Positions 50,795 to 60,580 are shown, numbered from the stretch's first letter. The stretch is DNA of 64,000 nucleotides from Catenibacillus scindens (GCF_014202115.1 NZ_JACHFW010000004.1:1-64000), one strand, 5' to 3'. A program made the numbers and translations. The notes: generated by a model not told the origin, from the letters alone.

Positions 50795-52009
50795 TTACAG
50801 GGCGTATTTTTTGATCAGGCCCACAACAACCGCTGAGGCCAGCTCCATGCCCTCCCTGGTAATATGCTCCATGGGCCCGTGATAAGCATAGCCCCCGGTG
50901 CCAAGATTTGGACAGGGCAGACCCATATAGGAAAGGCGGGATCCGTCGGTGCCTCCGCGGACTGGGATAACGTCCGGCGTCATGCCCAGTTCTTCCATCA
51001 CTGCTTTGGCATTTTCCATAAGGTGAGGGTGATGGTCAACGATTTCCTTCATATTATAATAGGAATCTTCTATAGTAAGTTCCACCGTTCCCTGGCCGTA
51101 TTTCTCATTTAAGGCATTTACAACTTCTCTCACAGTGTTTTTACGGTTCTCAAAAATATTTCGGTCATGATCCCGGATAATATAGCTCATAGACGCCTGG
51201 GAAACATCTCCACAGATAGCGTCAAGATGATAAAAGCCTTCATAGCCCTGGGTATACCGGGGAGTTTCGCTTGGCGGCAGCATGGCAGCAAGCTCGCAGG
51301 CCACCAGCCCTGCGTTGACCATCACATCTTTGGCATCTCCCGGATGAACCGATACACCGTGGATCTTTATATGAGCTGAAGCGGCGTTAAACGTTTCGCA
51401 GGCCAGTTCATTTTCTGGTCCGCCGTCCACTGTGTATGCAAAATCCGCTCCAAAAAGACCTACGTCAAAGTGATCCGCTCCCCGGCCCACTTCCTCATCG
51501 GGGGTAAAGGCAATACACAAAGGCCCGTGGGGAATCTTCTCACTTAATACTTTTTCAACAGCGGTAACGATCTCCGCGATGCCTGCCTTATCGTCAGCTC
51601 CGAGAAGAGTTGTCCCGTCCGATGTGACGAGAGTCCGGCCTGCCAGCGATTTTAAGTGGGGAAAATCCCTGACCGTTAGGGTCACGCCGCCTGGCAGGGT
51701 CACATCTTTTCCGTCATAATCTTTGATCACATTGATCTTCACATTTTTTCCGCTGGCTGCAGGGGATGTATCCATATGGGAAATAAAGCCCAACGCTTTT
51801 TTATCCTCATAGCCGGCCGTGGCTGTGATCCATCCATATACAATACCATGGCGGTCCAGCGTCACTTTCTCAACACCGATTTTTTTCAGTTCATCCACCA
51901 GATAGCGGGCCAGATCAAGCTGGCACCGGGTGGATGGCGTTGTATCTGATTCCTCGCTGGATGTTGTTTCAAAGGCAATATATTTTGAAAATCTTTCAAG
52001 TATATCCAT
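50795..52009 (-). CDS. pepT: Peptidase T (tripeptide aminopeptidase)
   Basis: An M20 metallopeptidase of about 404 residues. GFISHMDTSPAASGKN has the first His and Asp, LLGADDKAGIAEI the bridging Asp, FTPDEEVGRGADHFD the catalytic Glu pair, DGGPENELACETFNAA, and IPVRGGTDGSRLS and NLGTGGYAYHGPMEH the last His. It cleaves the N-terminal residue from tripeptides. The ATG at 52009 with AAAGGG 8 nt upstream is preferred to the GTG at 52018. Confidence 0.96.
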   Translation of the reverse strand: MDILERFSKYIAFETTSSEESDTTPSTRCQLDLARYLVDELKKIGVEKVTLDRHGIVYGWITATAGYEDKKALGFISHMDTSPAASGKNVKINVIKDYDGKDVTLPGGVTLTVRDFPHLKSLAGRTLVTSDGTTLLGADDKAGIAEIVTAVEKVLSEKIPHGPLCIAFTPDEEVGRGADHFDVGLFGADFAYTVDGGPENELACETFNAASAHIKIHGVSVHPGDAKDVMVNAGLVACELAAMLPPSETPRYTQGYEGFYHLDAICGDVSQASMSYIIRDHDRNIFENRKNTVREVVNALNEKYGQGTVELTIEDSYYNMKEIVDHHPHLMENAKAVMEELGMTPDVIPVRGGTDGSRLSYMGLPCPNLGTGGYAYHGPMEHITREGMELASAVVVGLIKKYAL

Positions 52010-52033
52010 ACATTTCACCCTTTCTTAATAGAA

Positions 52034-52075
52034 TAACAGGTCAGCCTCCCGCTATTTTGGATTGCTGAACTGTTT
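52034..52075. repeat. Palindrome-bounded intergenic repeat
   Basis: AACAGGTCAGC and GCTGAACTGTTT bound a 42-nt element in the gap before the RelA/SpoT-domain gene. It is a variant of the repeats at 40129 and 58626. A half-site, TGCTATTCACAGT, follows at about 52140. Confidence 0.6.
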
Positions 52076-52237
52076 CCTTATATATTATAAATGGATTGCT
52101 GCCCTGGCGCAAGAAAAACATATGGCCCGATTGATCTTGTTGCTATTCACAGTTCCCTCCTCGCTGCATTCGCAATTCCTCCTGTTTTGCAGGATTTACC
52201 GCAATTTAAAAATGTAGCTGTTTGACGATGAATTCTA

Positions 52238-52267
52238 TTAGCTTTCTTCAGCGGAATATGCTATAAT
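52238..52267 (+). promoter_or_regulatory. Promoter of the RelA/SpoT-domain gene
   Basis: A perfect TATAAT (52262-52267) with a weak TTAGCT 18 bp upstream. Confidence 0.5.
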
Positions 52268-52303
52268 ATCACAGGAGTTTACGGAGAAAGGAACGATTGC
52301 GCA

Positions 52304-53395
52304 GTGATAGATACACTTGATACTATTATGAGTGAATACTATCAGAATATGGAAATTTATAAAAAGCTGCAGCGTGATGTGGGGGAAATCATTACAACGC
52401 TTATTGAGGTGAATCATATAAAGATTTCCAATATGACTCTCAGGATCAAAAGCGAAGAAGCTTTGAAAAATAAAGTCATATCCAAAGCTAAATATAATCA
52501 CCTGGATGAAATCACCGATATTCTGGGATGCCGTATTGTCACCTTATTTGAAAGTGATGTAGACCGGATTTTTGATCTTATTGATAAAACCTTTGAGGTG
52601 GTGGAGATTGTAGACAAGAGGAAAAAACATAAAGTCAATAATATTGAATTTGGCTATACCTCCCTTCATCTGGTGGTAAAATTTACTGATGACCGTTGCC
52701 AGTTAGTGGAATATCAGAAATACCAGGATATCCTCTTTGAAATCCAACTCCGCACTGTCCTTCAGCATGCCTGGGCAGAGGTGGAACACGGCCTTGGATA
52801 CAAGTCTTTTTATGAGCCGCCTATGGAAATCAAGCGAAAGCTGAACCGTCTTGCCGCTACCCTGGAGATCCTTGATGAGGAATTTGAAAATATCCGCTAT
52901 GAGATCACGCTATATAATCAAAGTCTGGACAAAGAAGAAAAAGTGTTAAAAACAGACATTAACAAAGATTCCCTTATCGCCTATGTCAACAGCAGTCCTG
53001 TTTTAAATGATATGGCCCAAGCCATTGCGGACAAGTTTAATTACCGTATCGTCCGAGACCCTCATCTCATCAGCCAACAAAAACTTGTAGCAAAGATGAA
53101 TTTTTACGGATACCAGTACATCAACGAACTGAATGAAGATATTTTGAAACATAAAGATACCATCCAGACCATCGGTGAAGAGCTGTCCTCCCATATTAAC
53201 TATGATTCACCTACGTTAAATCTTTACAGCACACTGATGTGGTTCTCCTTCATTCCGGTTATCAAAAATCTTATCGCCGGCCACGGCGCATCCTCTGAGG
53301 AGATACTGGATGATGTTATTTTAGAGACATTCAGGAACAGTTCCCTTTCCATATTTGACGTATTCAATCAGAAAAAAATGAATGCCCAGTCCTAA
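52304..53395 (+). CDS. RelA/SpoT-domain (p)ppGpp synthetase-like protein with C-terminal extension
   Basis: A 363-residue protein starting at a GTG behind AAAGGA. The first 210 residues hold the synthetase fold: LRIKSEEALKNKV, ITDILGCRIVTLF, GYTSLHLVVKF and EIQLRTVLQHAWAEVEHGLGYK. These are the ATP- and GDP/GTP-binding signatures of small alarmone synthetases, with no hydrolase domain. A further 150 residues, helical and unlike RelA's TGS or ACT domains, follow. It may make (p)ppGpp or a related nucleotide. Some stand-alone members are toxins or defence proteins, but no antitoxin gene is adjacent here. Confidence 0.85.
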   Translation: MIDTLDTIMSEYYQNMEIYKKLQRDVGEIITTLIEVNHIKISNMTLRIKSEEALKNKVISKAKYNHLDEITDILGCRIVTLFESDVDRIFDLIDKTFEVVEIVDKRKKHKVNNIEFGYTSLHLVVKFTDDRCQLVEYQKYQDILFEIQLRTVLQHAWAEVEHGLGYKSFYEPPMEIKRKLNRLAATLEILDEEFENIRYEITLYNQSLDKEEKVLKTDINKDSLIAYVNSSPVLNDMAQAIADKFNYRIVRDPHLISQQKLVAKMNFYGYQYINELNEDILKHKDTIQTIGEELSSHINYDSPTLNLYSTLMWFSFIPVIKNLIAGHGASSEEILDDVILETFRNSSLSIFDVFNQKKMNAQS

Positions 53396-53414
53396 AAAGG
53401 ACCGGGCATTTTTA
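53381..53414. terminator. Bidirectional terminator between the RelA/SpoT-domain gene and hflX
   Basis: AATGCCCAGTCC and GGACCGGGCATT form the stem, with T runs on both strands. The stop codon of the synthetase gene lies in the hairpin loop. Confidence 0.88.
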
Positions 53415-54692
53415 CTTTTCACCGGCAACCATAGCGTACACATCTGCCGGCACATAGGCTTTTACAAGAATACCTTTATCTGTGTATTCCTCGCTTAAAA
53501 GCTGTCCGTACTTTCGTATACCAGAAATCTTTCCCCCGTCGCGATAATCAAAAAGCTTTTCCACATAAATTTTTTTCGCCCGCAACACTTCCTCGATGGC
53601 GTCTAAGAGCGGGGTCAGCGTCTGGGAATTTCTGGCGCTGATATACACTGTATGATCGGCATGAAAATCTTTAAACCAGCCTTCCCCTTTATCCTTACCG
53701 GCAAGATCCATCTTATTAAAGGCCGTGATCACCGTCTTATCTTTAATATCCAACTGGCGGAGAGTCTCATAGACCACATGCATCTGGGCGTCCATCTGAG
53801 GATTGGACGCGTCCACAACATGGATGATCATATCCGCGTATCGGGCTTCCTCCAGGGTGGAGCGGAAAGCGTTAATGAGATGATGAGGGAGCTTGCGTAT
53901 AAAACCTACCGTATCCGTGAGCAGCACCTGCTGCCCGCTCTCCAGAGTGAGCATACGGGTCGTCGGGTCCAGGGTGGCAAAAAGCTTATCTTCCTCAAGC
54001 ACATTGGCTCCCGTAAGGGTATTTAGGAGGGTAGATTTTCCCGCGTTGGTATATCCCACAATGGCCGCCACGGACACTGGATTTTTGCTCCGCTGCTTTC
54101 GGGCAACTTCCCGGTGGCGCTCCACTTCCTCCAATTCTCTTTTCAAATGGGAGATCCGCTCTTTGATCAGCCGCCGGTCCATCTCCAGTTTATTCTCACC
54201 CGGTCCCCTTGTGCCAATGCCGCCTCCAAGGCGGGACAATGACCGGCCAAGACCTACCAGACGTGTAGCCCGATATCTAAGCTGGGCCAGCTCTACCTGT
54301 ATCTTCCCCTCGCGGGTAGAAGCCCGCTGGGCGAAAATGTCAAGGATCAGCAACGTCCGGTCCATAACTTTTGTTCCGAGAGCATCCTCCAGGTTAGCCA
54401 TCTGGGCGGGAGACAATTCATCATCACAGATAATGCCTGTGGCGCCCAAGGAAAAGATCATGGCGGACAGCTCCTGGATCTTGCCTTTGCCAAGATACGT
54501 TCCAGAATGGGGCGCTTCCCGGTTCTGGATGAGCATGCCAACAACATCAGCTCCTGCCGTCTTTGCCAGTTCCCCAAGTTCCTCCAGTGATTCCTGGGTA
54601 TCGCTGCCGCTTCCGGCGGCAATCCCCACAAGAATCACCTTTTCACGGGTCTCTTCTGTTGGATAATATTTTTCTCTGCCAAACTCTGCCAT
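53412..54692 (-). CDS. hflX: GTPase HflX
   Basis: A 426-residue ribosome-splitting GTPase. The N-terminal HflX domain (GMLIQNREAPHSGTYLGKGKI, DDELSPAQMANLEDAL, GRSLSRLGGGIGTRGPGE) is followed by the G domain with IVGYTNAGKSTLLNTL (G1), DTVGFIRKLPHHL (G3) and AFNKMDLA (G4). It rescues stalled or heat-damaged ribosomes. The start at 54692 has GGAG upstream. Confidence 0.96.
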   Translation of the reverse strand: MAEFGREKYYPTEETREKVILVGIAAGSGSDTQESLEELGELAKTAGADVVGMLIQNREAPHSGTYLGKGKIQELSAMIFSLGATGIICDDELSPAQMANLEDALGTKVMDRTLLILDIFAQRASTREGKIQVELAQLRYRATRLVGLGRSLSRLGGGIGTRGPGENKLEMDRRLIKERISHLKRELEEVERHREVARKQRSKNPVSVAAIVGYTNAGKSTLLNTLTGANVLEEDKLFATLDPTTRMLTLESGQQVLLTDTVGFIRKLPHHLINAFRSTLEEARYADMIIHVVDASNPQMDAQMHVVYETLRQLDIKDKTVITAFNKMDLAGKDKGEGWFKDFHADHTVYISARNSQTLTPLLDAIEEVLRAKKIYVEKLFDYRDGGKISGIRKYGQLLSEEYTDKGILVKAYVPADVYAMVAGEK

Positions 54693-54777
54693 AAATATCT
54701 CCTTCATCTATCCGTCCGGATTTCTGCTTTTCGTGACCAACCGGCCGCCTGCTTTTGACGGGGTTCCTGCGATCCGG

Positions 54778-56373
54778 TCAGTCTGACAGCATACTTTCCA
54801 GGAAAGTCAGCTCATGCTGTCCCTGAGCGTCGTCCGGATATTTTTCCACGAAAGCGCGCATTTTCTCCAGGGCGCCTTCCCAGTCTTTTAAATACTCTAA
54901 AGCCACCGCTTCATTATACATCAGCTCACGGTCCACCAGACGGTCGTTTTTCTCAATCCCCGCAGCGAAAGCTGCCTGGGCGTCCTCGTACCGCTCCAAC
55001 TCCATAAGACACAGGCCATATTCATTGTAGGCCGCTGCGTTAGACGTATCTATAGCCAGATACTGTTCATACATGGCCGCGGCTCCCTCATAATCGCCCT
55101 GGCTGGACAGGGACTGGGCCAGCCCAAGATAGGCTCCGTTATAGCCTTTCTCCAGGGCCGTATTAAAGGCTTCCTGGGCGCCCTCATAATCGCCCTGATA
55201 CATATAGACAATTCCCCGATTGGAATAATCCTCACCGTTTTTTCCCCCAAGAAGGAGGGCGTCATTAAGAACCTGAGCCGCTTCATCAGTCTTGCCCTGA
55301 GCTGTAAGAACTTCGTATAGAGCAAGATAGGTTTTATAGTTTCTCTTATCACTGTCGATAGCCTTCTCCAAATCCGACTCGGCACTGGCATTGTCACCGG
55401 CGCTCTGATAGGCCAGTCCCCTGAGCATATAGGCATTGGCATCTTCCTGGTATTCAATGATCTGGGTATAACAGTCCACAGCACCTGTGGAATCTCCGGC
55501 CTGTTCCAAAGCTTCCGCCAGGTAATATAAAATATCAATTTCTGTTTCTCCATAGGAAGCCCCACTGTAAGACAGAGCCTCCCTGAAAAGATCCGCCGCC
55601 TTGGAATAGTGGCCTGAGGACAGGTATACAATGCCGCTGCCACGCTTCGCGAGCTGTAAAATACTGCTCTGGTTTGTATTGGTAATGGCAGTGTCAAAGG
55701 AGGACAAAGCCTCATCATACTGACCGAGAGCTATGTAAGTCATCCCCAAATTTACAAGATATTCTGAATTGGAAGGATCCGATTCAAGAGCCTGGCCAAA
55801 AAGTTCTGCCGCCTGTGTATATTCTCCGTCATTGTAAGCCCTCAGCCCTCTTCTGTTTGTACTGCTCCCCTGAGAATAGGTGATGATCACCGCCACGCAG
55901 CCCACAATGACCACAAAGATCAGGAGTGCGGCAATAATCTTTGCCAGGCGAAAGGATCTTCCTTTCCGGTGAGATCTTGGCCCCGACGGACGTCTTTGTG
56001 TTGCGGGCAAACCGCCCTGACGCCGGCGCCCATCACTATTTCCGGACACGGGTCTCGTCCCTTCCGTACGCTCCCTTCCACTCCTTTTTAGGGATTGTGG
56101 CTCTTTTTCCGGGGTCCATGTCCTCCTTCCAGAAACCTGACGTCCGTTTTCTGCGCCCTGACGCTCGCCTTTAAGGGCTGCTGCCTTTTCCCGTGCTGCC
56201 GTAGTCCGGGCCCAAGTCATACGGTCCTCCCAGGATGTCTCCGGAAGAATGCTCACCAGATCCGGGTCAAACCTTCCTGTCTCCGGATTCTGTGATATTT
56301 TTTTAATCCGGCTTCTCCCCTGAGGGATCTGCCGGGATTTTTTAGATTCAAATGGTTCTTTTTCCACGGGCAC
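54778..56373 (-). CDS. Membrane-anchored TPR-repeat protein
   Basis: A 531-residue protein in three parts. Residues 1-140 are very basic and rich in Arg, Ser and Pro, probably disordered and cytoplasmic. A single helix (IIAALLIFVVIVGCVAVIITY) follows at about 145-165. The rest contains about ten tetratricopeptide repeats such as YTQAAELFGQALESDPSNSE and AYNEYGLCLMELERYEDAQA, which would be outside the cell. TPR arrays bind partner proteins, so a scaffold in envelope assembly is likely; no specific role is known. It is just downstream of the RnfC-RnfD-like gene. Confidence 0.82.
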   Translation of the reverse strand: MPVEKEPFESKKSRQIPQGRSRIKKISQNPETGRFDPDLVSILPETSWEDRMTWARTTAAREKAAALKGERQGAENGRQVSGRRTWTPEKEPQSLKRSGRERTEGTRPVSGNSDGRRRQGGLPATQRRPSGPRSHRKGRSFRLAKIIAALLIFVVIVGCVAVIITYSQGSSTNRRGLRAYNDGEYTQAAELFGQALESDPSNSEYLVNLGMTYIALGQYDEALSSFDTAITNTNQSSILQLAKRGSGIVYLSSGHYSKAADLFREALSYSGASYGETEIDILYYLAEALEQAGDSTGAVDCYTQIIEYQEDANAYMLRGLAYQSAGDNASAESDLEKAIDSDKRNYKTYLALYEVLTAQGKTDEAAQVLNDALLLGGKNGEDYSNRGIVYMYQGDYEGAQEAFNTALEKGYNGAYLGLAQSLSSQGDYEGAAAMYEQYLAIDTSNAAAYNEYGLCLMELERYEDAQAAFAAGIEKNDRLVDRELMYNEAVALEYLKDWEGALEKMRAFVEKYPDDAQGQHELTFLESMLSD

Positions 56374-56391
56374 ACCTCCACATATACCTTA

Positions 56392-58491
56392 TTATATGGT
56401 GTACACCATTAAATTGCAAGCAATAATGTGCGCCGCCAGCAGGCTTAAAAAAACCCCCGCCTCCGCCGGAAAAATCAACGATAACGCGGCTGCAAAAAGT
56501 CCGGAAAGGACTCCGGACATATGCTGTAAAAGTGTACCTTTGCCTCCGTTTTTATAGTCGTTGGCAAAAAAGACCGCCCCCATAAATACTGCCGGAGACC
56601 AAAGCCACAGGCCGCCGGATATCCAACGGACAGCGGCGTACCCTAACAAAAACATGGGCGTCGTCCAAAATACTGCGATTTTCTTAAAGAGCATATAACC
56701 CCAGGCAGCCATCCAGCCAGCGCAGATGATCACAGGACTTTCTGTAATCATCTGTCTAGTCATGGCACAGGCTGCGGTGGTCAACCCAATCCCCACAAGA
56801 TAGGGATTTACAGCGGACCATCTTTTAGCAATAACAGAAATGATTCCGCAGACAACAGGCCATCTCAGAGAGGGTATAAAAGCGAATACCATAGATGACA
56901 AAATCCCCTCTTCCACTGCCGGCCACAAACTGGAAATACCGTCAAAACGTCTTCGTCCAGACAGAGCCAGCGATAAAATGAAAAAACTCCCTCCGCCCCA
57001 TAAAGCCTTTACCAACAATTGAGGGCCCGCCACACAAACATACAGGAGAAAAACCACAGACAGCGCCCTGAACCGGATACCCCACAGCGCGTGAATATTA
57101 TTATTCCCATGTAAATATGGGCCGCCATGGCTGACAGGGACAATGTTTTCCATGGTCTGGGCCATAGAGGGCTCCAGATCAATATAGTCCGAAGCTACTG
57201 CCCGAAAGGCCTCCCCGGACTTTTTTTCCTTTTTTATTTCTTTTGAGCTATGGGAGGCGCTCATTTTTTTTGCTGCCGCTACCTTTTCTTTAAGACGCCG
57301 GTGGGACGGACAGACATAAGAACACCATCCGCATTCCACACATTCCCCAGCCATAGCCAGATGAACATGGCCCAGCCCTTTTTCCATTGTTTTTTCAATG
57401 CGGAAAGGTTTCAGCCCAGCCGGGCAGACCCTGACACAATCCTGGCAGCCAATACAACCTTCTTCCCGGTACATATTCCACGGAAGAACGGTGATGGATT
57501 CCGTCGTTAAAGACACGGCTGCTTTTTCAATATCCACACAATGGCCGCGAAGAGGTCCCCCCTCAATAACATGATAACCGAAGCATATCCCCATGGTCTC
57601 TTCCCCGCCGTCTTTGCAGTCAAAACCGCCGCAATAGTCAACAAGATCCCGGACATAGGCGCCGTTGGGCACCCACAGGTTTTTCGGATATTTGACCTTC
57701 CCGGATATGGATATCCCACGGGCGATCATTGGATAATGGTCATAGAAGCTGTCATAAACAGCGCAAAGCTGGGACGGTTCAAACCAAAGGCGGTCTGAAT
57801 GGTTTTCGTACAAAACCCTATTTCTTCCATAAATATCTTCCGGAGCGGCGTAAAAACAAATCCGTTCCAGAGGAAGCAAGGCTTTCTTGTAACAGTGTAT
57901 AGCTTTTTCAAGAATATAGCGCACCTCATCCTGACACACAAATATATCTATAGATTGACAGCCCAGGGCTTTTGCCATAACTCTGGCTCCAAAAAGGACT
58001 TTTGCCGGACATTCTACAAGAAGACGGTACTGAGCGTACACCATAGGTTCACGGTCAAAAGCGCCAAGGCAAAGTTTTATATTTTTTTCTGAACAGGATG
58101 AAGTTTTGTCGATACCGGCAATCCCCATTTCCTTTAACCCTGTGATCAGATCCTTTTCATGATCCATTTCCAGTCTATCCTCTGTCTGCTGAGGGAAATC
58201 CGCCTGAATAACCACATAAGTAACATTTTCATAAACACTCTGCCGCTCCTGAAAAATCCGGGTCACATGTCCGCTGATACTGGCAAATACCGGCAGGGAA
58301 CGTGAAGAACTGCTTTCCCCGATCTTTTGTCCCCGCAGAACATAATCTCCCACAGCCACCACCGGATCCGCCGGGACATAATCTCCCTGTTTCAGGCAAA
58401 TACACACATTCTGGGGCCGAAATGTTTCAAACTGGGCATTACTCATATGAAATTCAAAAATTTCATCTTCCCGACAATCCGTGACATTCAC
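56392..58491 (-). CDS. RnfC-RnfD-like fusion protein, stand-alone
   Basis: A protein of about 699 residues. The GTG at 58491 follows GGAGGGAGGTGA at good spacing; a TTG at 58524 is less likely. The N-terminal half resembles RnfC: a barrel-sandwich segment (AVGDYVLRGQKIGE) and two [4Fe-4S] motifs, CIGCQDCVRVCP and CVECGWCSYVCP. The C-terminal 250 residues form 7 to 9 membrane helices like RnfD/NqrB, with TTAACAMTRQM. No rnfG, rnfE, rnfA or rnfB lies in reach, so this is not a standard ion-pumping Rnf complex. A simplified membrane electron-transfer role is inferred. Some RnfC NADH/FMN motifs are not evident. Confidence 0.7.
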   Translation of the reverse strand: MNVTDCREDEIFEFHMSNAQFETFRPQNVCICLKQGDYVPADPVVAVGDYVLRGQKIGESSSSRSLPVFASISGHVTRIFQERQSVYENVTYVVIQADFPQQTEDRLEMDHEKDLITGLKEMGIAGIDKTSSCSEKNIKLCLGAFDREPMVYAQYRLLVECPAKVLFGARVMAKALGCQSIDIFVCQDEVRYILEKAIHCYKKALLPLERICFYAAPEDIYGRNRVLYENHSDRLWFEPSQLCAVYDSFYDHYPMIARGISISGKVKYPKNLWVPNGAYVRDLVDYCGGFDCKDGGEETMGICFGYHVIEGGPLRGHCVDIEKAAVSLTTESITVLPWNMYREEGCIGCQDCVRVCPAGLKPFRIEKTMEKGLGHVHLAMAGECVECGWCSYVCPSHRRLKEKVAAAKKMSASHSSKEIKKEKKSGEAFRAVASDYIDLEPSMAQTMENIVPVSHGGPYLHGNNNIHALWGIRFRALSVVFLLYVCVAGPQLLVKALWGGGSFFILSLALSGRRRFDGISSLWPAVEEGILSSMVFAFIPSLRWPVVCGIISVIAKRWSAVNPYLVGIGLTTAACAMTRQMITESPVIICAGWMAAWGYMLFKKIAVFWTTPMFLLGYAAVRWISGGLWLWSPAVFMGAVFFANDYKNGGKGTLLQHMSGVLSGLFAAALSLIFPAEAGVFLSLLAAHIIACNLMVYTI

Positions 58492-58625
58492 GCCCTCACC
58501 TCCCTCCAATAAGGTTATCATCAACCATGCTCCGCCCTTTTCTTCGTCAGCGCCTCGGCGAAATCGCTATAAAATAAGTATAACTCCGCCATCTTTTTTC
58601 ATGCTTTGGAAAATATGGAAAATTT

Positions 58626-58702
58626 GTAACTATTCAGCCGTGTAAGCGGCGAGAATGCTGAGTTAGCGGCGAGAATCTAAAGAGACATGGCTGAATAGTT
58701 AC
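58626..58702. repeat. Palindrome-bounded repeat after the subtilase gene
   Basis: GTAACTATTCAGCC and GGCTGAATAGTTAC bound 77 nt that also contain AGCGGCGAGAAT twice in tandem. It lies just beyond the subtilase stop, where it could stabilise or end the transcript. Confidence 0.85.
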
Positions 58703-58711
58703 GAATATTTT

Positions 58712-60409
58712 TCAGGACTGAAGCCTGGACAGGGAATCTGCCAGGCAGAGCCGTCCATATCCAGTCACTCCATTGGGATAGCGGTCATATCCGGGCATGG
58801 GTTTGGCCCCGGCAAGAAGGGCTGCTTTAAGAAAATCCCCATAAAGATAGGGACTGTTTTCCCGGATAATGCCCCACTCCATAAGGAGAGCGGCGCTCCC
58901 GGTGACAAAGGGGGTGGCAAAGGAAGTACCTGTTACATAAGTGTACCCTCCTCCGGCAGCGGTTGTAGTAATATTAACGCCAGGCGCCACAAGATCCGGT
59001 TTCAAAAGACATCCGGCCACAGGCGCGCACCTGCTAGTGTTTCCCCGTCCTGAAAAATCAGCCATAGCTGTAATTCCAGGATCATAGGCGCCTACAGAGA
59101 GGGCTCTGGACGCCGTCGACGGTATAGTGAGCGTCAGCTCCGGGGACGGATATAAAAATCGCGTTCCTGTATTTAAAAGCGCCGCCCCCGGCAGCCACAT
59201 CTGATAAGTCCCATCCACAATTTTCAGCGGATGAAGGCGGACAGTCCACACGCCGGGGGCCACATAACTCCCCTCCGGAACAAATTCTATATAGATACCC
59301 TGAGACATACTGTAAGGACTGGGCTGGCCGTAATTTAGTAAGATCCCGGTACTGTCCAATGAAAAAGCCAGCGGGCCCAGCTTCTCCTGAAAAACTCCGG
59401 AACTCCTCCCTGATGGGGCAATCAGCTCAATGTCCATAACGTCCGCGAAATTTTTCCAAAGCTGAAGGATCATCCCTGGCTGAAATTCGCCGACAGATAG
59501 GGGAACGTCTGAAATATTTCCCGTCACTGCCTGACCAAAAGTGTGTCCACCAGCGGCTCCCTCATTCCCTGTGCCGATAACAATCAGACTTTTTCCTGTA
59601 GATGAAGCATCGTCAATATATGTCTCCAGGAGGGAGGTTCCCTCATGATTGCCATAATTATTTCCAAAGCTGACATTGATGACAACCGGGCGTTTTAACC
59701 GAACGCCCTCTGTGAGAATGTAATTAATCCCCTCCATTAACTCTGTTGTCCTTGGAAAGCCATCGGCCTGGGGATTGCCCAGCTTAACAACAATAAATTC
59801 GCTTTCTGTGGCTACCCCCGCATAAGCTCTTCCTCCCTGCCGCCCGTTCCCCCCGGCAATGCCAAGAACCGCTGTTCCATGACCTGAATCATCGGCCGAG
59901 GGCACAATCCATTTTCTCTCCTCTGCAGACGTCTGCCTTAAAGCTTCATTGATCACAGCAGCGGAATACAGAACTCCGCGATAATATCCAGCCGGCGGCC
60001 CAAGGAATTCACCGACGTCCTCCCTCTCAGCTTCTCTGGGAATCTCCGCTGTCTGATCCCACAGGGACAGAATGCGTGTCATCTGATCTTCCCGGATAAA
60101 ATCCGGATGAGTGTAATCCACACCTGAATCCACAAGACCGATAATCACGCCCCGGCCTGTCAGTCCAAGAGGACCGTTTTTTATCACGGATATGCAGGAA
60201 GCCCCATCCCCCTGACTGTCGGCAAAAAACAGCCGCTGAGGCTGTTCAATATATTCGATCTGGGGCACATCATATACAATATCCAATACGCTTTCCGGCA
60301 CTGTAAGAATGGCGTAATGATTCAGCAGATAAACAATCTTTATATTCAATGTCTTTAAAGTATCCAGAGAGCCGGAATACTTGACGATCAACTCCCATGT
60401 TCTCTCCAT
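58712..60409 (-). CDS. S8 subtilisin-like protease (Csp-related)
   Basis: A 565-residue subtilase with the full triad: GLVDSGVDYTHPDF (Asp), DDSGHGTAVLGIAGG (His) and VTGTSFATPFVTGSAALL (Ser). A jelly-roll-like insert of about 150 residues lies before the Ser, as in the Csp proteases of Clostridia. There is a short N-terminal pro-like region (YVLNHYAILTVPESVLDIV-type) but no signal peptide, so it may be cytoplasmic or enter spores. Csp proteins process the germination hydrolase SleC in Clostridium; stand-alone Csp-like genes in this group have unknown targets. Confidence 0.9.
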   Translation of the reverse strand: MERTWELIVKYSGSLDTLKTLNIKIVYLLNHYAILTVPESVLDIVYDVPQIEYIEQPQRLFFADSQGDGASCISVIKNGPLGLTGRGVIIGLVDSGVDYTHPDFIREDQMTRILSLWDQTAEIPREAEREDVGEFLGPPAGYYRGVLYSAAVINEALRQTSAEERKWIVPSADDSGHGTAVLGIAGGNGRQGGRAYAGVATESEFIVVKLGNPQADGFPRTTELMEGINYILTEGVRLKRPVVINVSFGNNYGNHEGTSLLETYIDDASSTGKSLIVIGTGNEGAAGGHTFGQAVTGNISDVPLSVGEFQPGMILQLWKNFADVMDIELIAPSGRSSGVFQEKLGPLAFSLDSTGILLNYGQPSPYSMSQGIYIEFVPEGSYVAPGVWTVRLHPLKIVDGTYQMWLPGAALLNTGTRFLYPSPELTLTIPSTASRALSVGAYDPGITAMADFSGRGNTSRCAPVAGCLLKPDLVAPGVNITTTAAGGGYTYVTGTSFATPFVTGSAALLMEWGIIRENSPYLYGDFLKAALLAGAKPMPGYDRYPNGVTGYGRLCLADSLSRLQS

Positions 60410-60553
60410 AACTCCAACCCCGGCAAAAGCCGCTTTTCTTTTAGTTTATGTCAAACCCCAAAAAAGGTACGGCCGCGAAGAAAAATCTTTCTGCCGCAGC
60501 GCAAGCTAAAGAGAAGCGTTTTTTATGACATAGGAGAGGCCGTTTTTTATAAC

Positions 60554-60580
60554 AAAAAACCGCGGGCATCTGCCCGCGGT
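60554..60580 (-). terminator. Terminator after the M23 hydrolase gene
   Basis: CCGCGGGC and GCCCGCGG with a 4-nt loop, then six T on the minus strand. Confidence 0.92.
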
